Assembly: GCF_000718135.1 (NCBI RefSeq)
Contig: NZ_JOEM01000009.1
Location: forward strand, 62,001-126,000
Source of the DNA: Streptomyces cyaneofuscatus
GTDB lineage: Bacteria > Actinomycetota > Actinomycetes > Streptomycetales > Streptomycetaceae
Direction of reading: 5' to 3'
DNA length: 64,000 bases
Each line of letters starts with the position of its first letter. The stretch's first letter is position 1. A program made the translations under genes and the position numbers. Below are positions 40,121 to 48,582 of the stretch, piece after piece. A model generated the notes under the pieces. That model saw only the letters and a list, made by a program, of their open reading frames with translations. It did no database searches and was not told where the DNA came from.

Positions 40121-40363
40121 TCAGGGCAGGGGAACGAGCCGGACGACGGTGACGGTCAGCACGGACCGGGAGACGTAGTAGAGGACGATGGCCCCGGAGA
40201 CGGTGGCCTCCCGCCGGTCCCGCTCACTCTTGACGGCGGAGGAGGCGTGCCCGTACGGCTCCCGGCCCAGCGTGCGGGCCATCTCGTCCCGGAAGGACTG
40301 CCCGTCGCGCATCTTGGCCAGGGTGTCGTCGGCGGGCGGCGCGTAGGAGATGCGGAAGCTCAA
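40121..40363 (-). CDS. Putative RelE/ParE-like toxin
   Basis: An 80-residue protein from TTG 40363 (SFRISYAPPADDTLAKM). The C-terminal strands (VSGAIVLYYVSRSVLTVTVV then RLVPLP) follow the RelE/ParE-type beta-sheet end. It lies downstream of, and overlaps, the small partner gene by TTGA, which is the common antitoxin-then-toxin order. The family is unproven: no catalytic residues for RelE could be assigned with confidence. Both genes have normal codon usage for the host. Confidence 0.5.
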   Translation of the reverse strand: MSFRISYAPPADDTLAKMRDGQSFRDEMARTLGREPYGHASSAVKSERDRREATVSGAIVLYYVSRSVLTVTVVRLVPLP

Positions 40364-40608
40364 GCGACGCTCCGCCTCTCGGCCTCGTCCTGCGCCAGCC
40401 GGTCCAGGATCCGTTCGGCCTCGGGATCGGGAACGGCCTCCAGCATCCAGTGCCGCATGACGGCGGAGATCTCGTGGACCCCGGCCTCGTTGATGGCGAG
40501 GTCGAACTCCTCGCGTCTCTCCTCGGGCAGGGCGGCGCGGATGTCCGGGATGCTGTTGGGCACCTCCACCTCGGTGCCGCCGACGAAGGTCTTCAGAGAC
40601 TCGCCCAT
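40360..40608 (-). CDS. Putative antitoxin partner of the RelE/ParE-like gene
   Basis: An 82-residue acidic helical protein (MGESLKTFVGGTEVEVPNSI) with high Glu/Asp/Arg content and several Ala/Leu-rich helices. GGGGAGAG precedes the ATG at 40608, and the stop overlaps the partner start. Size, acidity, order and coupling fit a type II antitoxin. No DNA-binding motif is evident, so transcriptional autoregulation is not assured. Confidence 0.5.
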   Translation of the reverse strand: MGESLKTFVGGTEVEVPNSIPDIRAALPEERREEFDLAINEAGVHEISAVMRHWMLEAVPDPEAERILDRLAQDEAERRSVA

Positions 40609-40781
40609 GATCGCTCTCCCCGATCTCCTTGCCCTTGATGCCGGTGCCGCTGGGCCGCTTGGGGCCACCGTAGTGCGTGAGACGCGGAGTTCGGCCCAGG
40701 GGTGCACCACCGGATCGCGCTGGGGCATCACGTGTGCCGGCAGAGCTTGGCTCCCCGGCCCGAAGTGACGATGCTGGTCCG

Positions 40782-41063
40782 ATGCCAGGTCAGCGAAAGA
40801 GAAGACGACAGCCGACGGGCGAACCACGGCCGTCCGCCGAGCGCTTCGCCCCCGAGGCGGTCCGTTGGAGCGTGCTCTTCGAGACACAGGACGCGTCGGA
40901 ACGCCACGCTTACGTCCGGTGCTTGCGGGCGGAAGGCTCCCGGATCGACTGGTCCGCCGTGCGGATGGACACGCTCTGCGGCCGCCTGAAGCAGCCGACG
41001 ACGTACCGCCTGAGCCTCTTCGTCCCGAACTCCGGCCCCGGTCCGGAGGAAGGCGCCCGGTGA
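40782..41063 (+). CDS. Small basic hypothetical protein, coupled pair member 1
   Basis: A 93-residue basic protein (QRKRRRQPTGEPRPS at the start) followed by a small folded part (WSVLFETQDASERHAYVRCL). I do not recognise it. The stop overlaps the next gene as GTGA, so the two are translated together. It begins after 173 nt from the divergent TA-like pair. Codon bias supports coding; a partner role for the next gene is likely. Confidence 0.6.
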   Translation: MPGQRKRRRQPTGEPRPSAERFAPEAVRWSVLFETQDASERHAYVRCLRAEGSRIDWSAVRMDTLCGRLKQPTTYRLSLFVPNSGPGPEEGAR

Positions 41064-41491
41064 AGACGAACAGCTCCTGGTTGCACCCCGAGCCCATCGC
41101 CGCGCTGCTGGCCGCCGCGGGGGAGGCCGCCATGGTGCTGACGTACGCGGAGGACCGGGCCTTCGCCGGCGTCAGCCTCAACCGCTTCGCCTCGGTGAAC
41201 TCGACGCGCCTGGACTGGCGGGGCGCCGAAGTCCTGGAACGCTCCGAGGAGTTCGACGGGGACGGGCTGCGCAAGATGGTGCGTCGTTACGGGGGCGAGG
41301 GCGAGCTCGTCGTCGTCTTCTGGGGCAACCACGCAGTGCCCTCGATCGCGCTGGAGGCCGAAGCCGTGGCGGCTCACGCGGAGATGGTGGTGGGCAGCTG
41401 CTACGAGTGCTGGCTCTACTTCACCGACGGCCACGTACTGATCGAGTTCCAGGACGGCGAGGGGTTCGTGGCCGCCAGGATCCCGAACTGA
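41060..41491 (+). CDS. Hypothetical protein, coupled pair member 2
   Basis: A 143-residue protein from GTG 41060 overlapping the previous stop. An alpha/beta pattern with hydrophobic strands (VVVFWGNHAVPSIALEAEAV, CWLYFTDGHVLIEF) resembles small SUKH/Imm-type immunity folds, though I cannot identify the family. No signal peptide. The pair layout (small basic partner first, larger acidic protein second) invites testing for a toxin/immunity relation. Not recognised. Confidence 0.6.
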   Translation: MKTNSSWLHPEPIAALLAAAGEAAMVLTYAEDRAFAGVSLNRFASVNSTRLDWRGAEVLERSEEFDGDGLRKMVRRYGGEGELVVVFWGNHAVPSIALEAEAVAAHAEMVVGSCYECWLYFTDGHVLIEFQDGEGFVAARIPN

Positions 41492-41535
41492 CCACGTAGC
41501 GCCCGCCCCACCTGCTCTCCGGACACCGAGCGAGG

Positions 41536-41760
41536 TCACGCAGCCCGGGGCACGATGCTCAGGGCCCGGTAGTCGTACCCGTCCTGCTGGAACCCGGGGG
41601 CTTCCCAGGCGAGGTCGACCCGCTGCCCCGCCGACAGCGTACGGAAGCCGGCCGCCCGGATGTCGGAGTAGTGCCCGAAGCAACCGCCGGGAGTCTCGGC
41701 GGAGTCGAGCACGCCCCACCCCTCCTCGTCGTTCCACTCACGAACCGTCGCTGTCACCAT
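41536..41760 (-). CDS. Cold-shock-domain-like protein
   Basis: A 74-residue OB-fold protein starting MVTATVREWNDEEGWGVLDS, related to cold-shock proteins: the first strand and RNP1-like EEGWGVLDS replace the usual KGFGFI; HYSDI and GQRVDLAWE cover later strands. The aromatic RNP residues are partly lost, so it is a divergent member common in Streptomyces rather than a classical CspA. Nucleic-acid binding is likely but reduced. Confidence 0.78.
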   Translation of the reverse strand: MVTATVREWNDEEGWGVLDSAETPGGCFGHYSDIRAAGFRTLSAGQRVDLAWEAPGFQQDGYDYRALSIVPRAA

Positions 41761-42104
41761 GCCGGAACTTTATGCGCCCGTCCGCATCCACGCCCTCGGG
41801 TATCGCCCTGGCCCACGAACCGGCTCCGTTGTCAGTGCCTGCCTCTAGGCTCTCAAGCGCGCGGGCGGCTTCCCGGGGGTTCCAGCTCTGTAAGGAATGA
41901 TTGCATCCCCGGCCTGTCTGGGGGCGGCCCGGAGAATCGTCCGGGACCTAACCGACGGTCGGGCTCTGTCGATGGCCAGCGGATGACCTGCCAGAGCCGG
42001 CCGCGCACGCGGACCAGGGCGACCTCAGGCCTCCCAGCCCGCCCGCACGTGAAAATGCCCCCGCCCCGCGCCGTAAGCGCAGTTCGGGGGCATGATCGAA
42101 CGGG
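41761..42104. other. 344-nt gap: no gene seen apart from the gpmA terminator
   Basis: Between the cold-shock gene and gpmA I find no supported reading frame, tRNA or riboswitch. The right end holds the gpmA terminator. The left part is the upstream region of the cold-shock gene. Confidence 0.6.
42055..42093 (-). terminator. Intrinsic terminator of gpmA
   Basis: Nine-bp stem ATGCCCCCG (42055-42063) with CGGGGGCAT (42085-42093), an inner small hairpin in the loop, followed on the minus strand by TTTTCACG. It is 11 nt beyond the gpmA stop. Confidence 0.85.
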
Positions 42105-42866
42105 CTACTTCTTCTTGCCCTGGTTCTTCACGGCCTCGATGGCCGCCTTCGCCGCGTCCGGGTCGAGGTACGTGCCGCCCGGCTTCAGCGGCTTGAAGTC
42201 GGCGTCCAGCTCGTAGGAGAGCGGGATGCCCGTCGGGATGTTGAGGCCCGAGATGTCCTCGTCCGAGATGCCGTCCAGGTGCTTCACCAGGCCCCGGAGG
42301 CTGTTGCCGTGGGCGGCGACCAGGACCGTGCGGCCGGTGAGGAGGTCGGGGACGATGCTGTCGAACCAGTACGGGAGCATCCGGACCACGACGTCCTTCA
42401 GGCACTCCGTGTCCGGGCGCAGCTCCGGCGGGAGGTCCGCGTAGCGCGCGTCGTCGAACTGGCTGTACTCGTCGTCGCGGGCCAGCGGCGGCGGCGGGGT
42501 GTCGTACGAGCGGCGCCAGAGCATGAACTGCTCCTCGCCGAACTCGGCCAGGGTCTGCGCCTTGTCCTTGCCCTGGAGGGCGCCGTAGTGGCGCTCGTTC
42601 AGGCGCCAGGAGCGGCGGACCGGGATCCAGAGGCGGTCGGCGGACTCCAGGGCCAGCTGCGCGGTGCGGATCGCGCGGCGCTGGAGGGAGGTGTGCAGGA
42701 CGTCGGGGAGCAGACCGGCGTCCTTGAGCAGCTCACCGCCGCGGACTGCTTCCTTCTCGCCCTTTTCGGTGAGGTTGACGTCCACCCAACCGGTGAACAG
42801 GTTCTTCGCGTTCCATTCGCTCTCGCCGTGGCGGAGGAGGATCAGCTTGTACGGTGCGTCGGCCAT
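42105..42866 (-). CDS. gpmA: 2,3-BPG-dependent phosphoglycerate mutase
   Basis: A 253-residue glycolytic enzyme interconverting 3- and 2-phosphoglycerate through a phosphohistidine. The catalytic signature [13 protein letters not shown] holds the His; [16 protein letters not shown], the second catalytic region, and [18 protein letters not shown] follow. Start ATG 42866 is the family start. In Mycobacterium gpm1 is likewise near mshA and the SenX3-RegX3 pair. Expression is probably housekeeping, with its own terminator. Confidence 0.95.
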   Translation of the reverse strand: MADAPYKLILLRHGESEWNAKNLFTGWVDVNLTEKGEKEAVRGGELLKDAGLLPDVLHTSLQRRAIRTAQLALESADRLWIPVRRSWRLNERHYGALQGKDKAQTLAEFGEEQFMLWRRSYDTPPPPLARDDEYSQFDDARYADLPPELRPDTECLKDVVVRMLPYWFDSIVPDLLTGRTVLVAAHGNSLRGLVKHLDGISDEDISGLNIPTGIPLSYELDADFKPLKPGGTYLDPDAAKAAIEAVKNQGKKK

Positions 42867-43084
42867 GAGTCCGAGCGTAATCGAACCCGCACACCCTCCG
42901 CGCGCCCGCCCGCGTAGCGGACAGGGCACCCGGACGGGGCACCCGCGGGAGCGCCCGGCGCGGGGACGATTGACGGTCGGCGTCAATCGGGTGGCGGACG
43001 GGAAGCCCGGCTTCGTAATGTTCGGACTGCCATCGGGACTCTTACCCGGTGCGCCTCGTCCGTACGTCCCGTGGGGGGAACCGC

Positions 43085-44410
43085 ATGTCCGTCGCCGGTC
43101 TCAGAACCGCCGCCCGTGAGACCGTCTCCGGGCTGCCCCGGGAGTTCTGGTGGCTCTGGCTCAGCACGCTGGTCAACCGGCTCGGCGGCTTCGTCGCCAC
43201 CTTCATGGCGCTGTATCTGACCCTGGACCGGGGCTACTCGGCCTCGTACGCCGGTCTCGTCGCCGCCCTCCACGGGCTCGGCGGGGTCATCTCCTCGCTC
43301 GGCGCCGGGGTGATGACCGACCGCCTCGGGCGGCGGCCCACCATGCTCATCGCGCAGCTGTCGATGGCCGTCTCCGTGGCGGTGCTCGGGTTCATGGAGC
43401 ACCCGGTCGCCATCGCCGCCGTCGCGTTCTTCGTCGGCACGGCGAGCAGCGCATCCCGGCCCGCCGTCCAGGCGATGATGGCCGACATCGTGCCCCCGAA
43501 GGACCGCGTGCGGGCCTTCTCCTTGAACTACTGGGCCATCAACCTCGGGTTCGCCGTCTCCTCCGCCGGGGCCGGGTTCATCGCCGAGTACAGCTATCTC
43601 GCCGGTTTCCTCGGCGAGGCGACGATGGTGCTGGCCTGCGCCGTCGTCGTCTTCCTGAAGGTGCCGGAGTCGCGGCCCGAGCAGGCCGCCCCGGTGAAGA
43701 CCGCCGGCGGCAAGCGGGCCAAGGACGAGGTGCGGCTCATCACCGTGCTGCGCGACGGGCGCTTCATGGGGGTCGTGGGGCTGTCGTTCCTGGTGGCACT
43801 GATCTTCCAACAGGGGTACGTGGGACTGCCGGTGGCGATGGGAACCGACGGGCTCTCCAGCTCCGACTTCGGTACCGCCATCGCCGTCAACGGCGTCCTG
43901 ATCGTGGCCCTCCAGATCCCCGTCACCCGCTTCATCCAGCACCGCGACCCGCGCCGGCTGCTGATCATCTCCTCGCTGCTCGCCGGGTACGGCTTCGGGC
44001 TGACCGCCTTCGCCGGGTCCGTCGCCGTGTACGCCCTGACGGTCTGCGTCTGGACCCTCGCCGAGATCGTCAACGCGCCCACCCAGACGGGTCTGGTCGT
44101 GCAGCTGTCGCCGGCCCAGGGCCGGGGCCGCTACCAGGGCATGTACACGATGTCCTGGTCGGTGGCGGCCCTCGTCGCGCCCCTGATGTCCGGTTTCGTG
44201 ATCGACCACTACGGTGCCGCCTGGCTCTGGGGCGCCTGTGCGGTGATCGGCACGGTCGCCGGCCTCGGCTACTGGCTGCTGATGCGCAACCTGCCCCATG
44301 AGGAGATCGTCGCGGAGGAGGCCGTCCCCGAGCCCGCCCCCGTACCCGCCCAGGCCCGGCCGGACCAGGCCGAGCCCGACCCGGCGCCGGTGATCGAGCG
44401 CGCGGGCTGA
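43085..44410 (+). CDS. MFS transporter
   Basis: A 441-residue, 12-helix major facilitator protein of the MDR type: start [20 protein letters not shown]; motif [16 protein letters not shown] between helices 2 and 3. A cytosolic basic loop ([15 protein letters not shown]) separates halves. The tail is Pro/Glu/Ala-rich. GGGGGGA precedes ATG 43085. Substrate unknown; exporter more likely than importer by family. The promoter region shared with gpmA is 218 nt. Confidence 0.88.
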   Translation: MSVAGLRTAARETVSGLPREFWWLWLSTLVNRLGGFVATFMALYLTLDRGYSASYAGLVAALHGLGGVISSLGAGVMTDRLGRRPTMLIAQLSMAVSVAVLGFMEHPVAIAAVAFFVGTASSASRPAVQAMMADIVPPKDRVRAFSLNYWAINLGFAVSSAGAGFIAEYSYLAGFLGEATMVLACAVVVFLKVPESRPEQAAPVKTAGGKRAKDEVRLITVLRDGRFMGVVGLSFLVALIFQQGYVGLPVAMGTDGLSSSDFGTAIAVNGVLIVALQIPVTRFIQHRDPRRLLIISSLLAGYGFGLTAFAGSVAVYALTVCVWTLAEIVNAPTQTGLVVQLSPAQGRGRYQGMYTMSWSVAALVAPLMSGFVIDHYGAAWLWGACAVIGTVAGLGYWLLMRNLPHEEIVAEEAVPEPAPVPAQARPDQAEPDPAPVIERAG

Positions 44411-44446
44411 GCCGCCCCGGGCCGTGAGAACGACGACGAGAACGAC

Positions 44447-44494
44447 GGACGACGGCGCCCGCCCGGATCACTCTCCGGGCGGGCGCCGCCGTCC
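44447..44494. terminator. Large hairpin terminator between the MFS and Cys-rich genes
   Basis: Stem GGCGCCCGCCCGGA (44454-44467) pairs perfectly with TCCGGGCGGGCGCC (44474-44487) around a 6-nt loop; further pairing of GGAC/GTCC extends the arms. It lies between convergent genes and can serve both. Confidence 0.85.
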
Positions 44495-44544
44495 GTGCAC
44501 GCTGTACGGGACGTGCGAACGCCGTACGGGACGCGCGGCGCGCG

Positions 44545-44694
44545 TCAGCCCGAGCAGCCGCCGCACTGGCACGGAGCACCGGACTGGCAGCCGCACCCGC
44601 AGCCCGAGCCGCAGCCGCAGGCGCCGAGCACGGTCAGGTGCACCACTTCGATCGGGGTCTCCAGCTGGGGTTCGGTCGTGGGGGAATCGGCCAT
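44545..44694 (-). CDS. Cys-rich micro-protein with CxC motifs (49 aa)
   Basis: Fifty codons from ATG 44694 to TGA 44545, with GGAGGG 3-8 nt upstream. It opens MADSPTTEPQLETPIEVVHL, then becomes Cys/Gly-rich: eight Cys in the last ~23 residues (CGCGSGCGCGCQSGAPCQC then GGCSG). Repeated CxC pairs are characteristic of metal binding, as in metallothioneins, though there is no similarity I can name. Cytosolic, since no signal. Function unknown; a metal or redox buffer is the simplest guess. Confidence 0.75.
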   Translation of the reverse strand: MADSPTTEPQLETPIEVVHLTVLGACGCGSGCGCGCQSGAPCQCGGCSG

Positions 44695-44959
44695 GGTCCC
44701 TCCTCAGGGCGTACGGCTGGGCGGCGGACGCCGCTGCGCCGCCGCCGGGGACGTGACGGCAGGGCCCGTACGTACCGCGTACGGCCCTGGCGCCGTCCCC
44801 GCCCCATTGCATGCCCATCCCGCACGGCGCATCAACGGCGCACACGTGCAGGAACACATGTGCGACTCGCGTGCGCCGGGAGCGTACGCCCGTCACGCGG
44901 GCAGGGACCCCATGGCGTACGCGTTCCCGTAAAGGGCGTTACGAGCCCCCTGATGAGCG

Positions 44960-45640
44960 TTACGAGCCCTCCGCCGGCGTCGCCGCCGCCTGGATCTCGT
45001 CCGCGTGCTCACCCGTCACCAGGTAGACGACGCGCTTGGCCACCGACACCGCGTGGTCCGCGAAACGCTCGTAGTAGCGGCCCAGCAGCGTCACGTCGAC
45101 GGCCGTCTCGATGCCGTGCTTCCAGCGGTCGTCCATCAGGTGCTGGAAGAGCGTGCGGTGCAGCAGGTCCATCTCGTCGTCGTCCTGCTCCAGCTGGAGC
45201 GCCAGATCGACGTCCTTGGTGATGATGACCTCGGCGGCCTTGGCCATCAGCCGCTGGGCGAGCTGGCCCATCTCCAGGATGGTGGCGTGCAGGTCGTGCG
45301 GGACCGCCGACTGCGGGAAGCGCAGCCGGGCCAGCTTCGCCACGTGCTGGGCGAGGTCGCCGGAGCGCTCCAGGTCGGCGCTCATCCGCAGCGAGGTCAC
45401 CACGATCCGCAGATCGGTCGCCACCGGCTGCTGACGGGCGAGGAGGGCGATCGCGCGCGCCTCCAGGTCGTGCTGGAGGTCGTCGACCTTCTGGTCGCCG
45501 GCGATCACGCTCTCCGCGAGCTTCAGGTCGGCGTCGAGCATGGACGTGGTCGCCCGGCCGATCGCCGATCCGACCAGCCGGGCCATCTCGACCAGGCCTT
45601 CTCCGATCGAGTCGAGTTCCTCGTGGTAAGCGTCGCGCAT
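44960..45640 (-). CDS. phoU: Phosphate signalling protein PhoU
   Basis: A 226-residue all-helical protein with two three-helix repeats. Metal-binding motifs are RMSADLERSGDLAQHVAK and RYYERFADHAVSVAK, the E-x3-D-type pattern of PhoU. It links the Pst phosphate transporter to the PhoR kinase and damps signalling when phosphate is plentiful. It is divergent from phoR over 197 nt that hold a PHO box. Start MRDAYHEELDS at 45640. Confidence 0.96.
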   Translation of the reverse strand: MRDAYHEELDSIGEGLVEMARLVGSAIGRATTSMLDADLKLAESVIAGDQKVDDLQHDLEARAIALLARQQPVATDLRIVVTSLRMSADLERSGDLAQHVAKLARLRFPQSAVPHDLHATILEMGQLAQRLMAKAAEVIITKDVDLALQLEQDDDEMDLLHRTLFQHLMDDRWKHGIETAVDVTLLGRYYERFADHAVSVAKRVVYLVTGEHADEIQAAATPAEGS

Positions 45641-45731
45641 GGAAGTCCCTCTCCAGTTCCAACTGAGGCCGGGGTCTCGGACCGACCCCCACGGTTACAC
45701 GGTGCGGCCGCAACGCGTCCGTATCCGGCCC

Positions 45732-45764
45732 CCTAAGTGAACCGGCTCCTACCCCTCGGTGAAC
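45732..45764. promoter_or_regulatory. PHO box between phoU and phoR
   Basis: On the minus strand three 11-nt units run from 45764 to 45732: GTTCACCGAGG, a degenerate middle GGTAGGAGCCG, and GTTCACTTAGG. PhoP boxes of Streptomyces are direct repeats of 11 nt that begin GTTCACC. The position suits autoregulation of both phoU and phoR-phoP. Confidence 0.88.
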
Positions 45765-45837
45765 TCTGGGCGACGAGTGTTCGAGATGGCACTCGGACGG
45801 CTGGGAGAGTGTCGGCGCACCCGCATAACCTTGAAGC

Positions 45838-47118
45838 ATGGACGTGAACGCGGCGGTCGCCGCAGCTGCAGCGATCGCCGGGCTGTTGACCGGTGTGATC
45901 GCCATGCTGGCGTTCCGCTGGAGCGAGCGCGACCTGAAACGGCCCACGCGTACGTCGCTGCGGCCGGACAGCAACGCCGCCCTGCCCCCCGGAGTGGACA
46001 CCGTCCTCTCCGTTCTCAGCTCCTCCGCCGTCGTCCTCGACGAGAGCGACAGCGTGGTGAAGGCCAGCTCCGCGGCGTACGCCCTGGGCCTGGTCAGGGG
46101 CGGCCGGCTGGCCGTCGAGCCCATGCTCAACATGGCCAGGGACACCCGGCGGGACGGGGAGATACGCCAGGGCGAGCTGGACCTCCCCCGGCGCGGCACC
46201 GGCCGGGGGGACACCCTCGCGGTCTCCGCCCGGGTCGCCCCGCTGGGCTCGCGGCTGGTGCTGCTGCTCGTCGAGGACCTCACCGAGGCCCGCCGGATCG
46301 AAGCGGTCCGGCGCGACTTCGTCGCCAACGTCAGCCATGAGCTCAAGACCCCCACGGGAGCGCTCTCGCTGCTCTCCGAGGCGGTCATGGACGCCTCCGA
46401 CGACCCGGAGGCGGTGGAGCGGTTCGCCGGACGCATGCAGATCGAGGCGACGCGGCTCACCAACCTGGTCCAGGAGCTCATCGACCTCTCGCGGGTGCAG
46501 AACGACGACCCGCTGGAGGACGCCGAGCCGGTCAAGGTGGAGGTGCTCGTCGCCGAGGCGATCGACCGCTGCCGCCAGCAGGCCGGCTCCAAGCAGATCA
46601 CCATGGCCTCCGGCGGCACCGAGGGCCTCACCGTCTGGGGCAACCGGGGCCAGCTCGTCGGAGCGCTCGGCAACCTCGTCGAGAACGCCGTCAACTACAG
46701 TCCCGCCCGCACCCGGGTCGGTATCGCGGCCCGCCGCACCACCGGACCGGGCGGGGACCTGATCGAGATCGCCGTGACCGACCAGGGCATCGGCATCTCG
46801 GAGAAGGACCGCGAGCGGGTCTTCGAGCGGTTCTACCGCGTCGACCCGGCCCGCTCACGGGCCACCGGTGGCACCGGTCTCGGCCTCGCCATCGTCAAAC
46901 ACGTGGCCGCCTCGCACGGCGGGGAGGTCACCGTCTGGAGCTCCGAGGGACAGGGCTCCACCTTCACCCTCCGGCTGCCCGAATCGGGCGCCGTGAGGGA
47001 GCGCACCACCGGCGGACCCCTTATCGTCAACGGCGTCAACGGCGTCGGCGACAAGGACCAGCCCCCGTTCGAGACCGACTCCTATGACCCCTTCCCCGCC
47101 CCGGAGGCTCTTCCGTGA
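45838..47118 (+). CDS. phoR: Phosphate sensor histidine kinase PhoR
   Basis: A 426-residue sensor kinase (SenX3-like). One N-terminal membrane segment (residues about 7-26), a PAS-like region, the H-box FVANVSHELKTPTGAL with phosphorylated His167, then the ATPase motifs NLVENAVNYSP (N), DQGIGIS (G1), FERFYRVD (F) and GGTGLGLAIVKH (G2). It works with PhoU to sense low phosphate and phosphorylate PhoP. Its stop overlaps the phoP start (GTGA). The Gly/Asn-rich tail is typical. Confidence 0.96.
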   Translation: MDVNAAVAAAAAIAGLLTGVIAMLAFRWSERDLKRPTRTSLRPDSNAALPPGVDTVLSVLSSSAVVLDESDSVVKASSAAYALGLVRGGRLAVEPMLNMARDTRRDGEIRQGELDLPRRGTGRGDTLAVSARVAPLGSRLVLLLVEDLTEARRIEAVRRDFVANVSHELKTPTGALSLLSEAVMDASDDPEAVERFAGRMQIEATRLTNLVQELIDLSRVQNDDPLEDAEPVKVEVLVAEAIDRCRQQAGSKQITMASGGTEGLTVWGNRGQLVGALGNLVENAVNYSPARTRVGIAARRTTGPGGDLIEIAVTDQGIGISEKDRERVFERFYRVDPARSRATGGTGLGLAIVKHVAASHGGEVTVWSSEGQGSTFTLRLPESGAVRERTTGGPLIVNGVNGVGDKDQPPFETDSYDPFPAPEALP

Positions 47119-47795
47119 CCCGAGTGCTTGTCGTCGAGGATGAGGAATCCTTCAGCGACGCCCTGTCCTACATGCTGCGCAAGGAAGGTTTCGAGGTCGC
47201 GATCGCGGCGACCGGCCCCGACGGTCTGGACGAGTTCGAGCGCAACGGCGCCGACCTGGTCCTGCTCGACCTGATGCTGCCCGGTCTGCCCGGCACCGAG
47301 GTGTGCCGCCAGCTCCGCAGCCGCTCCAACGTTCCGGTGATCATGGTCACCGCCAAGGACAGCGAGATCGACAAGGTCGTCGGACTCGAAATAGGAGCCG
47401 ACGACTACGTCACCAAGCCGTTCTCCTCGCGCGAGCTCGTCGCCCGCATCCGCGCCGTCCTGCGCCGCCGCGGGGAGCCGGAGGAGATCACCCCGGCCGC
47501 CCTGGAGGCCGGCCCGGTCCGGATGGACGTCGACCGGCACGTGGTGACGGTCTCCGGCGGCAAGGTCGACCTCCCGCTCAAGGAGTTCGACCTCCTGGAG
47601 ATGCTCCTGCGCAACGCGGGCCGCGTGCTGACCCGTATGCAGCTCATCGACCGGGTCTGGGGCGCGGACTACGTCGGCGACACCAAGACCCTCGACGTCC
47701 ACGTCAAGCGCCTGCGCGCCAAGATCGAGCCCGACCCCGGAGCGCCGCGCTACCTCGTCACGGTGCGAGGCCTCGGGTACAAGTTCGAGCCGTAA
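47115..47795 (+). CDS. phoP: Response regulator PhoP
   Basis: A 226-residue OmpR-type regulator. The receiver has the acidic pair EDEE and phosphoacceptor Asp52 in LVLLDLMLPG; T and K are in VTAKDS and VTKPFS. The C-terminal winged helix has DVHVKRLRAKIEPDPG and VRGLGYKFEP. PhoP activates the pho regulon and controls antibiotic genes in Streptomyces. It overlaps phoR by 4 nt, so the two are translated in ratio. A perfect palindrome 17 nt after the stop ends the operon. Confidence 0.96.
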   Translation: MTRVLVVEDEESFSDALSYMLRKEGFEVAIAATGPDGLDEFERNGADLVLLDLMLPGLPGTEVCRQLRSRSNVPVIMVTAKDSEIDKVVGLEIGADDYVTKPFSSRELVARIRAVLRRRGEPEEITPAALEAGPVRMDVDRHVVTVSGGKVDLPLKEFDLLEMLLRNAGRVLTRMQLIDRVWGADYVGDTKTLDVHVKRLRAKIEPDPGAPRYLVTVRGLGYKFEP

Positions 47796-47811
47796 ACCGC
47801 AGGACGGCTGA

Positions 47812-47857
47812 CATGCGAGAGGGGCGCTTCCCGGCCGGGAAGCGCCCCTCTCGCATG
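47812..47857. terminator. 46-bp perfect palindrome (bidirectional terminator)
   Basis: 23-nt arms, mirror image with no unpaired centre: the left arm begins CATGCGAGAGGGGCGC and ends CGG at 47834, the right arm completes the symmetry at 47857. As RNA a short loop would open. It sits between convergent phoP and the lipoprotein gene, so it can stop both. Confidence 0.88.
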
Positions 47858-47889
47858 CCTGCGCGTCTTTCGTACGTACGCGGGTGGCG

Positions 47890-48582
47890 TCAGCCGGTCG
47901 TCCCGGCCGTCGCGGTCTCCGGGGTGCCCTGCTGCTCCGTACCGGCCGCCGGGGACTCGGGGGTGCCGGCGGCGGGCGACTCGGAGTTCTCGCCGGCCGG
48001 GGCCTCCGGCGTCTCGGAGCCGCCGGTCTCCGGGGTCCCGCTCGGCGTGGCCGCCGGGGCCTCGGGCAGCGCGCTGGGGCCGAAGTCCTTGTAGTAGCCG
48101 GTCGCCGGGACGACGTTGGCGCCGAGGCCGACGTCGCCGGTGCGGCTCAGCTTGAAGACGACCTGCTGGACGTTGCCGTCCTGGGCGGCCTCGCGGCCTC
48201 CCTCGATCACGGCGGAGGCGTTGCCCTTGCCGCCGAGGACGACGCGGCCGCCGGCCGGGATCTCGACGGGGCCGGCGCCCTTCGCGGGCTGGAGCTTCAC
48301 CTGCACGTCGGTGCCGGGCAGCGTGATGCTCTCCAGGACCTCGTCCTCGGTGCCGTCGTTGAACAGCGTCGCGACCACGACGGCGGGCCCCTCGGCCTCG
48401 GGCTCGGCCTGCGTGATCACGTTCGCGTTCTGGACCTTGATGGTGCCCACCGAGGTGGCCGCGTTGTCCGGCCTGACCTTGAGCGTCTCGGCGCTGTTGC
48501 CCGCCGCGCAGGCGGACAGGGAGACGATCGAGAACGCGATGGCAGTGGCGGCGAGGGCGCCGTGTCGAAGGCTGCGGCTCAC
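47890..48582 (-). CDS. Putative lipoprotein (DUF461/PCuAC-like)
   Basis: A 230-residue lipoprotein from GTG 48582: SLRHGALAATAIAFSIVSLS then lipobox LSAC. A domain of beta strands (VQNANVITQAE, VVATLFNDGTEDEVLESITL) resembles the DUF461/copper-chaperone fold but lacks the full Met/His metal set. The tail is a Pro/Glu/Thr-rich repeat with SPAAGTPESPAAGTE. Extracellular, cell-wall-spanning probable. Close to phosphate-regulation genes but with its own promoter. Confidence 0.75.
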   Translation of the reverse strand: MSRSLRHGALAATAIAFSIVSLSACAAGNSAETLKVRPDNAATSVGTIKVQNANVITQAEPEAEGPAVVVATLFNDGTEDEVLESITLPGTDVQVKLQPAKGAGPVEIPAGGRVVLGGKGNASAVIEGGREAAQDGNVQQVVFKLSRTGDVGLGANVVPATGYYKDFGPSALPEAPAATPSGTPETGGSETPEAPAGENSESPAAGTPESPAAGTEQQGTPETATAGTTG

